DNA from: Yoonia sp. GPGPB17
Lineage (GTDB): Bacteria; Pseudomonadota; Alphaproteobacteria; Rhodobacterales; Rhodobacteraceae
Reading direction: 5' to 3'
Assembly: GCF_037892195.1 (NCBI RefSeq)
Contig: NZ_JATACI010000002.1
Location: 1,364,001 to 1,428,000 of the forward strand
Length of the DNA stretch: 64,000 nt
Numbering within the stretch: the stretch's first letter is position 1; each line of letters opens with the position of its first letter. The notes under the pieces were generated by a model, which had not been told where the DNA came from, made no database searches, and saw only the letters and a list, made by a program, of their open reading frames with translations. The translations under genes and the position numbers were made by a program. Below are positions 49,672 through 58,773 of the stretch, piece after piece.

Positions 49672-50355
49672 TGGCTTAGGTGGTGGGGCACCGCACGAGC
49701 GCGTGACGGCCCTGTTGCGCTTAGGCCGCCAATTCGAAAACCTCAAAATTCTGCGCTCACAGCGAATGTCTCCTGCACCGGGCCGCGCCGCAGCATTGCC
49801 ACCCCATTGCGGAGGTCGGCTGTGGGCCGTATAGCCCGGGACATGGGTATACCGCAGGATAGATGCTGCATCGCCTCTTAGGTCCGCAACGGAAGCCCTG
49901 GAACTATGCTGCGTGCGCTCGCAGCATAAGAAATGCGGCATGAACGAGACTTTCCGTGCTGCCTCGCGGCAAAAGATACGACCATTCATGCGAACCGCAG
50001 CATGAATCAGGAAGCGAATTCACAGGTCGCTCGACAAACGTGCCGCTTGCCGAATTCGCACGAATAAGTCTTACTCGAACACTGCTTGGCGCTACAGGGA
50101 GGACGCAGCCATTTGCAACGGGTGACAGTCAAACGAAGAATGTCGCGCGTACCTGACATTCAATTGAGTTTGTCATGCGTGCAAGACGATAGAGAGGTAA
50201 AAACTGAGGTTGCATTTGGCGGTTTAAGCACAGGGGTTCGGACGATGCGCGCGCTTCCCGGTTTAAGACGAAAGTGTTGAATAGTGTAGCAGATCTAGGT
50301 GGTGAGATTCTGCAATTGGGTTTTCAGTTTTCCCGTGGATACGCGAGCCCTTTGT
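49672..50355. other. About 680 bases without a supported gene
   Basis: Small open frames on both strands have no motif. Words built from GCAGCAT and GCATGA recur near 49790-50010 (CGCAGCATTGCC, CGCAGCATAAG, CCGCAGCATGAATC). It looks like degraded non-coding DNA between two gene blocks. Confidence 0.4.
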
Positions 50356-51021
50356 CTATCCGTATTGTTCAACTTTAGCTTCGGGTCGATCGGCGATATC
50401 GCCTTTTCGAACGCAAGCATATTGGACATAGCTGCGCAGCAGTTGTTTGTGGGTGACCTGTGCCTCTTGCAGGCCGTTGAGTATACGGTGCAGGTCGTCC
50501 CTAGGGACGACATGAAAACGTGCAAGCCAGTTGCGCAGGTTTCGGCTAAACCACTGCGGCATGCGCAACTGATCGCCAAAATCCACAATGTGCAGCTCAC
50601 CATCGGGCGCAAGGTGATCAACAGCTTCCTCGATTGCCGACTGCCATTGTGGGATCATTGAGACGCAGTAGGACATCACGATGCGGTCAAACTTGGCGCG
50701 GCCAAACAGGTCCAACGGATCAAAATCGCAAGCATCCCCTTGTGCAAGTTTGGCCCGATCCCCCAGCTTTGCGCGCGCCGAGCGGAGCATTTCCGACGAG
50801 ATATCAAGCCCATAAAGATATCTGCCTGGATAGCGCATATCAACCTGCGCCAAATTGCGCCCGGTGCCGCACGCGATTTCCAGAATATGCGCAGCGGCAT
50901 CAGGCTTCAGTTGGCGCAAGGTGTAATCGCGACCCAAGAGATAGTATTTCCGGGTCGCGTCGTAGAAAAATCGCTGCTTGCGATATACTTGATCCATAAG
51001 TGCGCTATGCGTTTCGGTCAT
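50356..51021 (-). CDS. btaB: Diacylglycerylhomoserine N-methyltransferase BtaB
   Basis: The enzyme has 221 residues with a class I SAM fold: ILEIACGTGRNLAQVDMRYP is motif I, LYGLDISSEMLRSARAKLG motif II, DRIVMSYCVSMIPQW motif IV. It adds three methyl groups to the homoserine head group made by BtaA to give the betaine lipid DGTS. It begins 5 bases after btaA ends, so the pair is one unit, third in plcP-btaA-btaB. Confidence 0.92.
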   Translation of the reverse strand: MTETHSALMDQVYRKQRFFYDATRKYYLLGRDYTLRQLKPDAAAHILEIACGTGRNLAQVDMRYPGRYLYGLDISSEMLRSARAKLGDRAKLAQGDACDFDPLDLFGRAKFDRIVMSYCVSMIPQWQSAIEEAVDHLAPDGELHIVDFGDQLRMPQWFSRNLRNWLARFHVVPRDDLHRILNGLQEAQVTHKQLLRSYVQYACVRKGDIADRPEAKVEQYG

Positions 51022-51026
51022 GCGCT

Positions 51027-52243
51027 TTAGCCTTTGAAATGATAAAGATGAAATCCGCCGTAAATCGCTGACCGATCATTGCGGAAACCTCGGGCCGAAG
51101 CATCGGCCTGATAAGACCAGCGTGACAGCGTCCCGTGATTCACGCGACCCGGTAAGATGTCTTCCCTGCCGCCAGTTCGGAAGATGACCCGCGCGCCGGG
51201 TGCAGCAGTTCGGGAGATCTCATCCCACAATGCGTTTAACTGATCATCGTTCATCCAGTCTTGCGCATCCAGCAGGACGTAACAGTCTTTCGAGGCCGTC
51301 GGTTGTTGCGCCAATACGTCGGTCACGGATCTGTTCAACACTGTCACCCGTGCTGCACCCGCACGTATTGCTGCGAAATTCTCGGGCGCTAAATAGGGGG
51401 CACAGCGGGGCGTGGGACCGGCTCATAGCCCCGATAGGCGGCTTGCCAGGCAAAATAGTTGTCCTTGATCGGGAAGTCACAAAACAGCTTGCGTGTTCGT
51501 TCCTGCAAGACCGCAACGATATCACCTCCTGCATCCGCCGCCAGCTTGTCATATTGCGCCGGGGGAATGCCCAAACCGAAAAGAGACGCCCGGCGGTTTG
51601 CCAGAAATTTGATAATGCGGCTGTTATAAAGGGGAACAATCTGTTGTTCGTAGAACGCTTGCTGCTCCGCCAGCGATTGGGCCGCCAGAAGAGGCGCAAA
51701 ATCAACGCGAGCCAGTTTGGCGATGACGTGAACGACGCCAATGAACCTGCCCAGCAGCCCGTGACGGTAAAGCCCCCGCGCCAGTATTCTTTTTCGTGGT
51801 CCTGTCAGGGTATGCGCGTTCCAGAACCTATGCGTTTCCGCGTCAAGAAAAGGTGCGGCATAGGTATCAAAGTTCAAGACATTGGTGGGCTGATCGCCCC
51901 GAACCAGCATGGCAAAAAGGGTTGCGTAGTCTGGCGCATGTTGCACTGTCGCCAGTTTCAACTTGTTCAACATCACATGCGCAGGCGAGAGATCAACAGC
52001 GGTGATGGATGCCGGGTTGGCGGCAAGGTAGGACAACACGTTGCATCCGCCCGAGGTGATACAGACGAGGTTGTCGTCGGGTTGGATTTGCAGCGCCTCC
52101 ATATCAACGACCGGGTCTTCCCAGATTTGCGCATAGACCAGACCATGAAACAGCCTTGAAAAAGCGCGCTCCAGTAGGCCCTCGCGCGTCATGGTCGCGT
52201 TCTGGTTCACTGCCGCGCTCAGTTGTTCGGTGACAGATGTCAT
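51027..52243 (-). CDS. btaA: Diacylglycerol 3-amino-3-carboxypropyltransferase BtaA, one frameshift
   Basis: The DUF3419 opening is LLERAFSRLFHGLVYAQIWE; VCITSGGCNVLSYL (about 60-73) and TAVDLSPAHVMLNKLKL bind SAM; NSRIIKFLANRRASLFGLGI follows. The frame breaks at the five-G run (map 51396-51400): with a sixth, VPPYLAPENFAAIRAGAARV joins to SVTDVLAQQP and FRTGGREDILPGRV. Corrected length is about 405 residues. BtaA moves the aminocarboxypropyl group of SAM onto diacylglycerol, the substrate made by PlcP encoded just before it. Confidence 0.93.
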
Positions 52244-52258
52244 TAGTCTCTCCCTGCT

Positions 52259-53053
52259 TCAGGTATCTGCTCGGGCGAGTTGCTTTGCAGTTTTGCGCGG
52301 CGGCTTGCGATCCGCCGTCGCTTTCTCTTCCCAATCAATCAGTTCGATTTCACCGGTGGGGTGTTCGGCAATTGCCGTGCAGCTTTCGACCCAATCGCCC
52401 GTGTTGATGTAGTCGATATCCTTGATTTGACGGATGTTGGCGTGATGGATATGGCCGCAGATTACGCCGTCATAGCCACCGCGCCGTGCCTCTTCGGCCA
52501 GCACATCCTCGTATTGGCCGATAAAATTCACTGCCGTCTTGACCTGCCGCTTGGCCCATTTGGACAATGACCAATATTGGCCTCCCCAAAGCGACTTGAT
52601 ACGATTAATCTTGGGATTCAGCCAGATCAGAAAATCATAGGCTGCGTCCCCGAAATGGGCGAGCCATTTGGCATTCATAACCACGGCATCAAACTGGTCA
52701 CCATGCGTGACCAGATAGTGCTTGCCATTCATGCCTGTGAAATCGGCAGTCTGCACCACCTCGATGCCACCGAAATGGGTGCCCAGATAGTTGCGCATCA
52801 CTTCATCGTGGTTGCCGGGCACAAAGATGATCCGGGTGCCGCGCCTTGCCTTATCCAACAAGGTTTGAACCACATTGTTATGTTCTTGCGGCCAGTGCCA
52901 TCCTCGCCGGGTAAGCGCCCAGCCATCGAAGATATCACCGACCAGATAGATGGTACCTGCGTCGTGTTTTCTTAGAAACGCCACAAGTAGATCGGCGCGG
53001 CATCCACGTGTACCAAGGTGAATGTCTGATAGGAAAAGAGTTCTGAACAGCAT
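52259..53053 (-). CDS. plcP: Phospholipase C-like metallophosphoesterase PlcP
   Basis: From ATG 53053 the protein has 264 residues. It begins FRTLFLSDIHLGTRGCRADL; YLVGDIFDGWAL, VPGNHDEVMRNYLG, VTHGDQFDAVV and ICGHIHHANIRQI are the metal ligands. It resembles LpxH, but the plcP-btaA-btaB order identifies the phosphate-stress phospholipase that degrades phospholipids to diacylglycerol for betaine-lipid synthesis in marine and soil alphaproteobacteria. A pair of GTGAC half-sites 11 bases apart (53100-53117) lies about 50 bases upstream. The gap to btaA is 15 bases. Confidence 0.88.
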   Translation of the reverse strand: MLFRTLFLSDIHLGTRGCRADLLVAFLRKHDAGTIYLVGDIFDGWALTRRGWHWPQEHNNVVQTLLDKARRGTRIIFVPGNHDEVMRNYLGTHFGGIEVVQTADFTGMNGKHYLVTHGDQFDAVVMNAKWLAHFGDAAYDFLIWLNPKINRIKSLWGGQYWSLSKWAKRQVKTAVNFIGQYEDVLAEEARRGGYDGVICGHIHHANIRQIKDIDYINTGDWVESCTAIAEHPTGEIELIDWEEKATADRKPPRKTAKQLARADT

Positions 53054-53099
53054 ATGCGATCTCACGCAGGTCCGGTTGCTGTTGGGGTAAAGTTGTTGT

Positions 53100-53117
53100 G
53101 TGACAACGGCGTGACTG
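53100..53117 (-). promoter_or_regulatory. PhoB-box-like direct repeat upstream of plcP
   Basis: On the minus strand CAGTCAC-GCCG-TTGTCAC repeats GTCAC at an 11-base interval. The Pho box of alphaproteobacteria is CTGTCAT-N4-CTGTCAT. Each half matches 5 of 7 positions. Confidence 0.5.
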
Positions 53118-53170
53118 ACACCACATCTTGTGGCGCTTTCGGGTACAACAGTCTCAGTTGTGAGCATGCA

Positions 53171-53196
53171 AAAGGCGCCCACTTGTAGTGAGCGCC
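53171..53196 (-). terminator. Terminator after the secreted phosphoesterase gene
   Basis: On the minus strand GGCGC-T-CACT pairs with AGTG-G-GCGCC around ACA, then TTTT. It lies 22 bases after the stop at 53218 and separates that gene from plcP-btaAB. Confidence 0.8.
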
Positions 53197-53217
53197 TCCT
53201 GACTTCAACAAAGAGAG

Positions 53218-55152
53218 CTACTCCCAGAACACTTCCTGCCAAGTCATGTCAGGGATTTCCTCGACAACTTCGAACGCAATGGTGTCGCTGTATGTCCGCC
53301 CGTGATGATCTTCGACCTTGACGGTCAGACTGTGGATACCTGCGGGAAGATCTGCGGGCAGATCAACGGTCCAGAGATGCGGCGATGAATTGGTCCACAG
53401 CCAGCTGTCAAGCGGTCCGGCATTCCCCTCCCAGATGCTGCCCTGGAACATTTCGTACCCGTTGTTACCGGACGCTGACGCCATGGCGCGGCGTGTATCG
53501 CTGAATTGTCGGAAGATGGCAAAGGGGTCGGATGCCTCGATTGATCGCAGCTTGGCTTCACCGGTGCCTTTCTGGGTACGTGTGGCCTCGAACGCTGCCC
53601 CGTCATTGATTTGCAGCATGACCGTGTCTTCGCGGCTACCATTCCAGACATTTACGACCGCCCATGTCTGCCCTTCAAGATCAGCGCGAGTCAGCATGTT
53701 CACGTCGCCCATATCATTCAGTGATACCGGTGGGATCACCTCACTGCGCGTGCCGCCATAGACATTGACGTAATCCACGAGCTTTTGGGCCCATTCACGG
53801 TAGCGGGGAGAGTTGAACGAAACGTGGAACTGTTCACTATGATCATGGGTAAAGGATTTGTAGCTTTCCTGGTAGTCCGCCCCGTCAAATGCAAGCTGAT
53901 AGAACCCGCGCGGGCTGCCCAGACGCTGCGGCGCACCGGGCACCCCGTCGTCATTCAGGCTGCCCGACCACCACGAACCCGACAAGGCACCGGTGACAAT
54001 TTGGTGAAAAGGGGCCGGGCCAACGCCTGTGTTTTCCTCCCAACCTTCGTAGTATTCGCCTGTCAGAATGTTCTCGGTCGTGTGCGTATGGCCAGAGAGA
54101 CCAAGCACAAGTCGTTCGCCTAGAATTTCGACCAATGCATCCAGATTGTCAGTCTGGTGCTTGGCAGCCGTGTTATCCGTGAAAGTCTGGAACGGTATAT
54201 GCGCCATCATCACAATCAGTTTGTCGTCTGGCACAAAAGACAGGTCATTGGCCAGCCATTCCAACTGCCGATCATGGACAACGCCGTTATAAGTTTGGCG
54301 CTCTGAGGGATCACAAAACGGATGATCGTCAACGCCGTTGCAGGGATAGCGTACGTTATCAAGTGTCACGAAATGCACGTTGCCGATATCAAACGAATAG
54401 TATTCCGGTCCCCATTCTCGGCGGAATGTGTCGAAGGAATGCTGGTCGCTTTCTGCGTCAAAATCGACGTCATGATTACCACCTGCGTAATATTGGGGTG
54501 TGTCGCCAACGGTGATGATTTCCTTGAAACGTGGATAAAGCGACAGGTCATCGCCCATGATATCGCCAGCAAACAACAAGCACTCTGTATCGCTGTTGTT
54601 CCGCGCGGCCAGCATCCGGCCCACGGTTTCGCGCACGTAGGACACCTGCATGTTGAAATAGGGCTGTGCGTCACCAAACACGAGGCATTCAAACTCAGCC
54701 CGCGCCGAGTTATCCGCGATCAGCGGAAAGTTGACCGCCTCTGGCATGGGTCCCGTAGGTTCGATCCCACCAAAACGGAGATCGGGAGACCCTTCCTCCT
54801 TATGGATATAGCTAAACTGCGGCACCAAAAACGCATCAACCGGGGTCGTGTAGCCCGCAGGTTTGGTTATGAAGAGGTTCATGTCACCATAAACGGGAAG
54901 CGCGTATGAACCGACGTCATCCGTCGCGACCACTTCACGACCATTCGACACCAGAACGCCCGCGATACCTATTTCGGCATCATCCAAAATACCGTTGCGG
55001 TTGGCATCGATAAAAACAGTGCCGCGCGCCATGTCGGCACCGGTGCTGCTGGGAACAACATGAACAGATGCGTTGTATGAAGTATCTTTTGCAGCTGCTG
55101 CCGTCGCCCAAAGCAGTGCCATGGGAAGAACAAGAGAAACTGAATGTCGCAC
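53218..55152 (-). CDS. Secreted calcineurin-like phosphoesterase
   Basis: I choose GTG 55152: AAGGAGAT stands 6 bases before it and the signal peptide (RHSVSLVLPMALLWATAAAA) starts there. The protein has about 644 residues: an N-terminal beta domain with DANRNGILDDAEIGIAGVLV (SdrD-B or MetallophosN type), a catalytic domain with FGDAQPYFN, LFAGDIMGDD, AGGNHDVDF, MMAHIPFQ and GLSGHTHTTENI, and a C-terminal beta domain. It probably releases phosphate from esters in the periplasm or outside. Three TGAC half-sites at 22-base steps lie upstream. Confidence 0.88.
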   Translation of the reverse strand: MRHSVSLVLPMALLWATAAAAKDTSYNASVHVVPSSTGADMARGTVFIDANRNGILDDAEIGIAGVLVSNGREVVATDDVGSYALPVYGDMNLFITKPAGYTTPVDAFLVPQFSYIHKEEGSPDLRFGGIEPTGPMPEAVNFPLIADNSARAEFECLVFGDAQPYFNMQVSYVRETVGRMLAARNNSDTECLLFAGDIMGDDLSLYPRFKEIITVGDTPQYYAGGNHDVDFDAESDQHSFDTFRREWGPEYYSFDIGNVHFVTLDNVRYPCNGVDDHPFCDPSERQTYNGVVHDRQLEWLANDLSFVPDDKLIVMMAHIPFQTFTDNTAAKHQTDNLDALVEILGERLVLGLSGHTHTTENILTGEYYEGWEENTGVGPAPFHQIVTGALSGSWWSGSLNDDGVPGAPQRLGSPRGFYQLAFDGADYQESYKSFTHDHSEQFHVSFNSPRYREWAQKLVDYVNVYGGTRSEVIPPVSLNDMGDVNMLTRADLEGQTWAVVNVWNGSREDTVMLQINDGAAFEATRTQKGTGEAKLRSIEASDPFAIFRQFSDTRRAMASASGNNGYEMFQGSIWEGNAGPLDSWLWTNSSPHLWTVDLPADLPAGIHSLTVKVEDHHGRTYSDTIAFEVVEEIPDMTWQEVFWE

Positions 55153-55205
55153 GGAAATCTCCTTCTCATATGAGATGATTGAGACCTGCAACATCGGCGC
55201 GTTGT

Positions 55206-55256
55206 GTGACGCTGGTATCTACCGAACGTGACGTTTTGGAATCTGGTTGATGACAG
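55206..55256 (-). promoter_or_regulatory. Phased PhoB-like half-sites upstream of the phosphoesterase gene
   Basis: GTGAC at 55206-55210, GTGAC at 55228-55232 and ATGAC at 55250-55254 (GTCAC/GTCAT on the coding strand) recur at exactly 22 bases, twice the Pho-box period. The outermost is a full CTGTCAT. Confidence 0.45.
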
Positions 55257-55281
55257 AGCGCATGTCGGACGCAACCCGCAC

Positions 55282-55312
55282 AAAAATAGCGCCGGAGGTC
55301 TCCCTCCGACGC
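55282..55312 (-). terminator. Terminator after the phytase-like gene
   Basis: On the minus strand GCGTCGGAGG pairs with CCTCCGGCGC (one G-U pair) around a 4-base loop, followed by TATTTTTG. It shows that the phytase-like and phosphoesterase genes are separate units. Confidence 0.85.
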
Positions 55313-55336
55313 CAGCTACTCAAATATTTCAGCTCC

Positions 55337-57493
55337 TTAAAACTGACCTGGCGACCAGAAATATGTCTCGCCAGAACTATCGTCCACACCGTCGTTATCA
55401 GTGCTGATCCACGCCGTGCCATCTGGGAAAATGGCCAGACCTTCGACCTTGTCGACCGCGTAACCATTTAATGTCAACAAATCGGGGATTAGGTTGCGGA
55501 CCTCCTCCTTGCTAACCACGGGCAGCGCTTCGCCCAATGGTGCGGGCACCATTTCGGCGGCTGGAATACGATAGATTTTCTTGGTCACCGCGGCCCCGCC
55601 GATTTGGTTGTCGCGCTCGATGACGTAGACAAAGTCACCGTGCGCCACGATTTCTGACAAACCGACCCAACCAGTCGAAGGTTCGGCTTTTGGATAATGC
55701 ACCGCGCCCCATTCTTCTGTTTCGAGGTTGTAGGCAACCAGTTTAACGTGGTTGGCGGGGTCGTCTGCCCATTCACGTTGGACAGCCATCCAAAGGACAT
55801 CTCCAACCTTGGTGATCCCTTCAAAACCAAATCGACGTTCATTTGCCATCAACTCTGGCGGCAGACCGATCTCTCCATCGCGAAATTGGATTTCTCCGTC
55901 AGCGTTCACATGGTAAATCGCGTGTGGGATCACCCGGTCGGTGCGACCCTCAGAGGCGATATAGAAACCGCCTTCGCCATCCAGCGTGATGCCTTCCATG
56001 TCGAGTTGCTGGGCCGGATCACCGTTCTGTCGGGTGACCGGGATGCTGTCAACAATCGTCGCAGGGGTGGTCGTCGTGTCGATTTTGAAGATCGTTGGCT
56101 GAAAGCCATAAAAGCTGTCGTTCACGGCCCAGACTATGCCATCCGCGTCCGCCACCATGCCAGAGATCGCGCCCCAGCCAATAAGCTCATCCGCACCTGC
56201 CGATGTCAGCTGCGGATAGGCGGGGTCCGCATCCTGCAATTGATAAATCATGACATGGCTGCGCACGCCGCCATCTTCGATCAGGTCAACCTCATTCGCC
56301 GTGACAAAAAGGTTGCGCGCAGGGATTGCGACCGCGCCTTCAGGCCCGACACCACTTGGCAGGAGCTGCGCAAGCAAGGGTGCTGTTGGATCGGTCAGGT
56401 CATAAACGCCGACGATTGAGGATCGTTCGGCCAGAATGAACGCCATCGGCGTATTATCAAATACGCCAAACTCCATCCCTTCGGGCTCAACCCCTTTCGC
56501 ATCAGAGCGGCGATCCGGATAATGCCCGACCTCTACAATGGCATGCTCAAAACCTGTGCCGTTCTCGTAGACCAACGCGCCATCCTGGCTGAAGATCGAC
56601 CAGCCGCGCGATCCTCCATCCATGTCGCCTTCGTTGGCGATGGCGAAATGCGTGTTGTCGATCCACTGCACCGCGTCAGGTTCGCGTAAGCGACCAGGCT
56701 GGCTTTCGTTGAAGATTAAGGCAGCGCGTTCATCCGTTGCGTCAATGCCTTCCAGATCGACCGCCCCGGCAGAAAAATGGCTGATCACGCCGTCCTTGTT
56801 CGCCACGACAATGTGGTTGTTTTCCTGCAGGGTGACGACAATCTCGCCTTCGGCGTTGATGTCGACAAATTCGGGCTCGGGATCTTCCGGGGCTACATCG
56901 GCCAAACCGGACACATCAATCACGTTGAGCGAGTCGCAATTCAGCGTGCCATCGGCCACATCGACGGTGACAAGAAAGCCACCCGGCGTCTGGCCCACGC
57001 GTCCGTCGCCCAGGTCTTCATCCCGCTCATTTTCGATTGCAACGGCGATGAAAGACCCATCTGGTGCGGTTGCCGTCGAATCTGGTTGGCCGCCCAAATC
57101 GCAGGCCGCAATCTCGGTCATGCTGTCCAGATCAAAGGCTTTGACCATGCCCGACGGGTTCGTGAAGCTTTCGGACGTGTTCACCCCTACAAACGCGGTG
57201 TTCCCGATGATCGAGACGGCTGTCGGCTCTCCACCTACTGCGATGTTGCCCTTTGGCGTTGGATTCGCCGGATCAGTGATGTCGATCAGACCGATCACGC
57301 CTAGCGGGCTGTCGGAATAGACCAAAGTCATGCCATCAGCGGTGGCGCTGATAATTTCGGCAGAGCTTTCTTCGCCAGCGTCAGCGTTGTTCAGAAATGT
57401 CGGAAAGCTAGAAATGCGGTTGAATGCGTCAGCGTTGGCCATACCGGCCGAGATCGCAATGACGGATGTCATAGCAACAAGTTTACAGGTCAT
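55337..57493 (-). CDS. Secreted phytase-like esterase/phosphatase (PF13449-type beta-propeller)
   Basis: From ATG 57493 the protein has 718 residues and a signal peptide (CKLVAMTSVIAISAGMANA). The N-terminal part is a choice-of-anchor or LVIVD-like propeller (VYSDSPLGVIGLIDITDP; VGGEPTAVSIIGNTAFVGVN); the C-terminal 300 residues carry LDMEGITLDGEGGFYIASEG, RRFGFEGITKVGDVLWMAVQ and KVEGLAIFPDGTAWISTDND, the esterase-like domain of the phytase group. It is probably a periplasmic or released phosphatase. Placed among phosphorus genes; GGGGGAAAA precedes the start. Confidence 0.85.
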   Translation of the reverse strand: MTCKLVAMTSVIAISAGMANADAFNRISSFPTFLNNADAGEESSAEIISATADGMTLVYSDSPLGVIGLIDITDPANPTPKGNIAVGGEPTAVSIIGNTAFVGVNTSESFTNPSGMVKAFDLDSMTEIAACDLGGQPDSTATAPDGSFIAVAIENERDEDLGDGRVGQTPGGFLVTVDVADGTLNCDSLNVIDVSGLADVAPEDPEPEFVDINAEGEIVVTLQENNHIVVANKDGVISHFSAGAVDLEGIDATDERAALIFNESQPGRLREPDAVQWIDNTHFAIANEGDMDGGSRGWSIFSQDGALVYENGTGFEHAIVEVGHYPDRRSDAKGVEPEGMEFGVFDNTPMAFILAERSSIVGVYDLTDPTAPLLAQLLPSGVGPEGAVAIPARNLFVTANEVDLIEDGGVRSHVMIYQLQDADPAYPQLTSAGADELIGWGAISGMVADADGIVWAVNDSFYGFQPTIFKIDTTTTPATIVDSIPVTRQNGDPAQQLDMEGITLDGEGGFYIASEGRTDRVIPHAIYHVNADGEIQFRDGEIGLPPELMANERRFGFEGITKVGDVLWMAVQREWADDPANHVKLVAYNLETEEWGAVHYPKAEPSTGWVGLSEIVAHGDFVYVIERDNQIGGAAVTKKIYRIPAAEMVPAPLGEALPVVSKEEVRNLIPDLLTLNGYAVDKVEGLAIFPDGTAWISTDNDGVDDSSGETYFWSPGQF

Positions 57494-57609
57494 TGGATGT
57501 TTTCCCCCTAGAAATAACCTGTAAAGCCGTGCACGCGGGACGCGACGGTTTGGCAACAAAAACACAACAGTTCTGTAAAACTACGCCTAGTTGGCCGGGA
57601 CTGCGCCCC

Positions 57610-58222
57610 CTACGCTTGTTCTGGCTTCAAAAATCCAACCATCGCAGCAGACAGCGCAACCATGACAGCCGCAATCCCCAACATCGGTGGCAGCCCGCCA
57701 ACCTGATAGGTGAGGCCAGACAGGAGTGTTCCGGCCAATCGTCCCGCGGCATTCGCCATGTAGTAAAAGCCTACATCCATTGTAACGCGCTCTGCCTTGG
57801 TGAAGGCTAAAATCAAGTAGGAATGAAGCGATGAGTTCACGGCGAAAACAGCACCGAATGCCAGCAGCCCGACCACCAGTGCAATCGTCAACCACACGTG
57901 CGGCTCACCTGCTACGACAGCAATGGCTGTCAAAATAGCCGGTACGATGGCCAGAGCCCAAGCCCAACCGCGCGCCGCGGCGATCAACTCATGTTCCGGC
58001 CGCGTTTTTGCGCGCAATATATGTGGGGCATTGGCTTGCACCAAACCGTAAAGGATCACCCAGCCCGCCATGAATGTACCGATCAAAAAAAAGCGGTTCG
58101 ATTGCCTTCGGTCGTGCCGTTCGACAGGACCGCATAAAAGTAGATGGGAATGCCGACAACAAACCAGACATCCCGTGCACCGAACAAAAATACCCTTGCA
58201 GCACTCAACCAGTTCACATTGG
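57610..58222 (-). pseudogene. arsJ: ArsJ (organoarsenical efflux MFS protein), 5' half deleted and frameshifted
   Basis: The C-terminal part FFLIGTFMAGWVILYGLVQA, FAVNSSLHSYLILAFT and MDVGFYYMANAAGRLAGTLL is characteristic of ArsJ, which exports 1-arseno-3-phosphoglycerate. In a second frame the sequence goes on upstream as NWLSAARVFLFGARDVWFVV and GIPIYFYAVLSNGTTEGNR; one more T in the 8-T run (map 58085-58092) joins both. Similarity ends near 58222, where a GntR fragment from the plus strand begins, so about half of the gene (the first helices) is gone. Not functional as read. Confidence 0.8.
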
Positions 58223-58587
58223 CCGATTTTGAGAACACCGATTGGGAAGGAAACCTCGTCGCTGCGCATCACAAACTGCACCTGATGGAACAGAAGATGC
58301 TGACCGGCGACGACAGCCAAAAGGAAGACTGGAAGCGGTACGACTGGGAATTCCATCTCGCATTGATCGAAGCCTGCGGCTCTCGAAATCTACCGTCGCT
58401 CCATGCTGTTCTGTTCGACAAGTATTTGCGTTACCAGGTGCTTGTCCTGACAAATCGTGGTCAGGCCGCCGTTCAGGAACATAAGGAAATGTTCGACGCG
58501 GCGCTTGCCCGAGACATTGATGGCGCGGCAAGATCGCTTCAATCCCATATCGAGGGGGGATTGGAACATACGCTCGCAGCGTTCTAA
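58215..58587 (+). pseudogene. C-terminal FCD domain of a GntR-family regulator, 5' part deleted
   Basis: From about 58215 the frame reads ADFENTDWEGNLVAAHHKLH, KRYDWEFHLALIEACGSRN, LHAVLFDKYLRYQVLVL and ARDIDGAARSLQSHIEGG, a clear FCD effector domain with its metal-site His and Asp residues. The N-terminal winged helix that binds DNA is absent; DNA upstream belongs to arsJ on the other strand. One deletion has removed the 5' ends of both divergent genes. Confidence 0.75.
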
Positions 58588-58773
58588 CGATTGGATCTGT
58601 GCCAATAGTATTGTGTTTTCGTAAGATCAAATCGCCGCCTGACAAACGTTCGCCGCAACATTTGAAACCGACAGGGAGTCCAATGACTGATCTGACGTCA
58701 ATGAGTGCCCACCACAATTGCCGATGCCGTAGCTGCAAACGGACGCTGCGTAGGCATTGATACAGCGCAGTGG

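Noticed and set aside
51200..52159. 319-residue open frame on the plus strand
   Set aside because: Antisense to btaA; no domain is visible.
57494..57605. Pho box before the phytase-like gene
   Set aside because: TGTTG repeats at an 11-base interval on the minus strand, but both halves differ from the consensus at several places.
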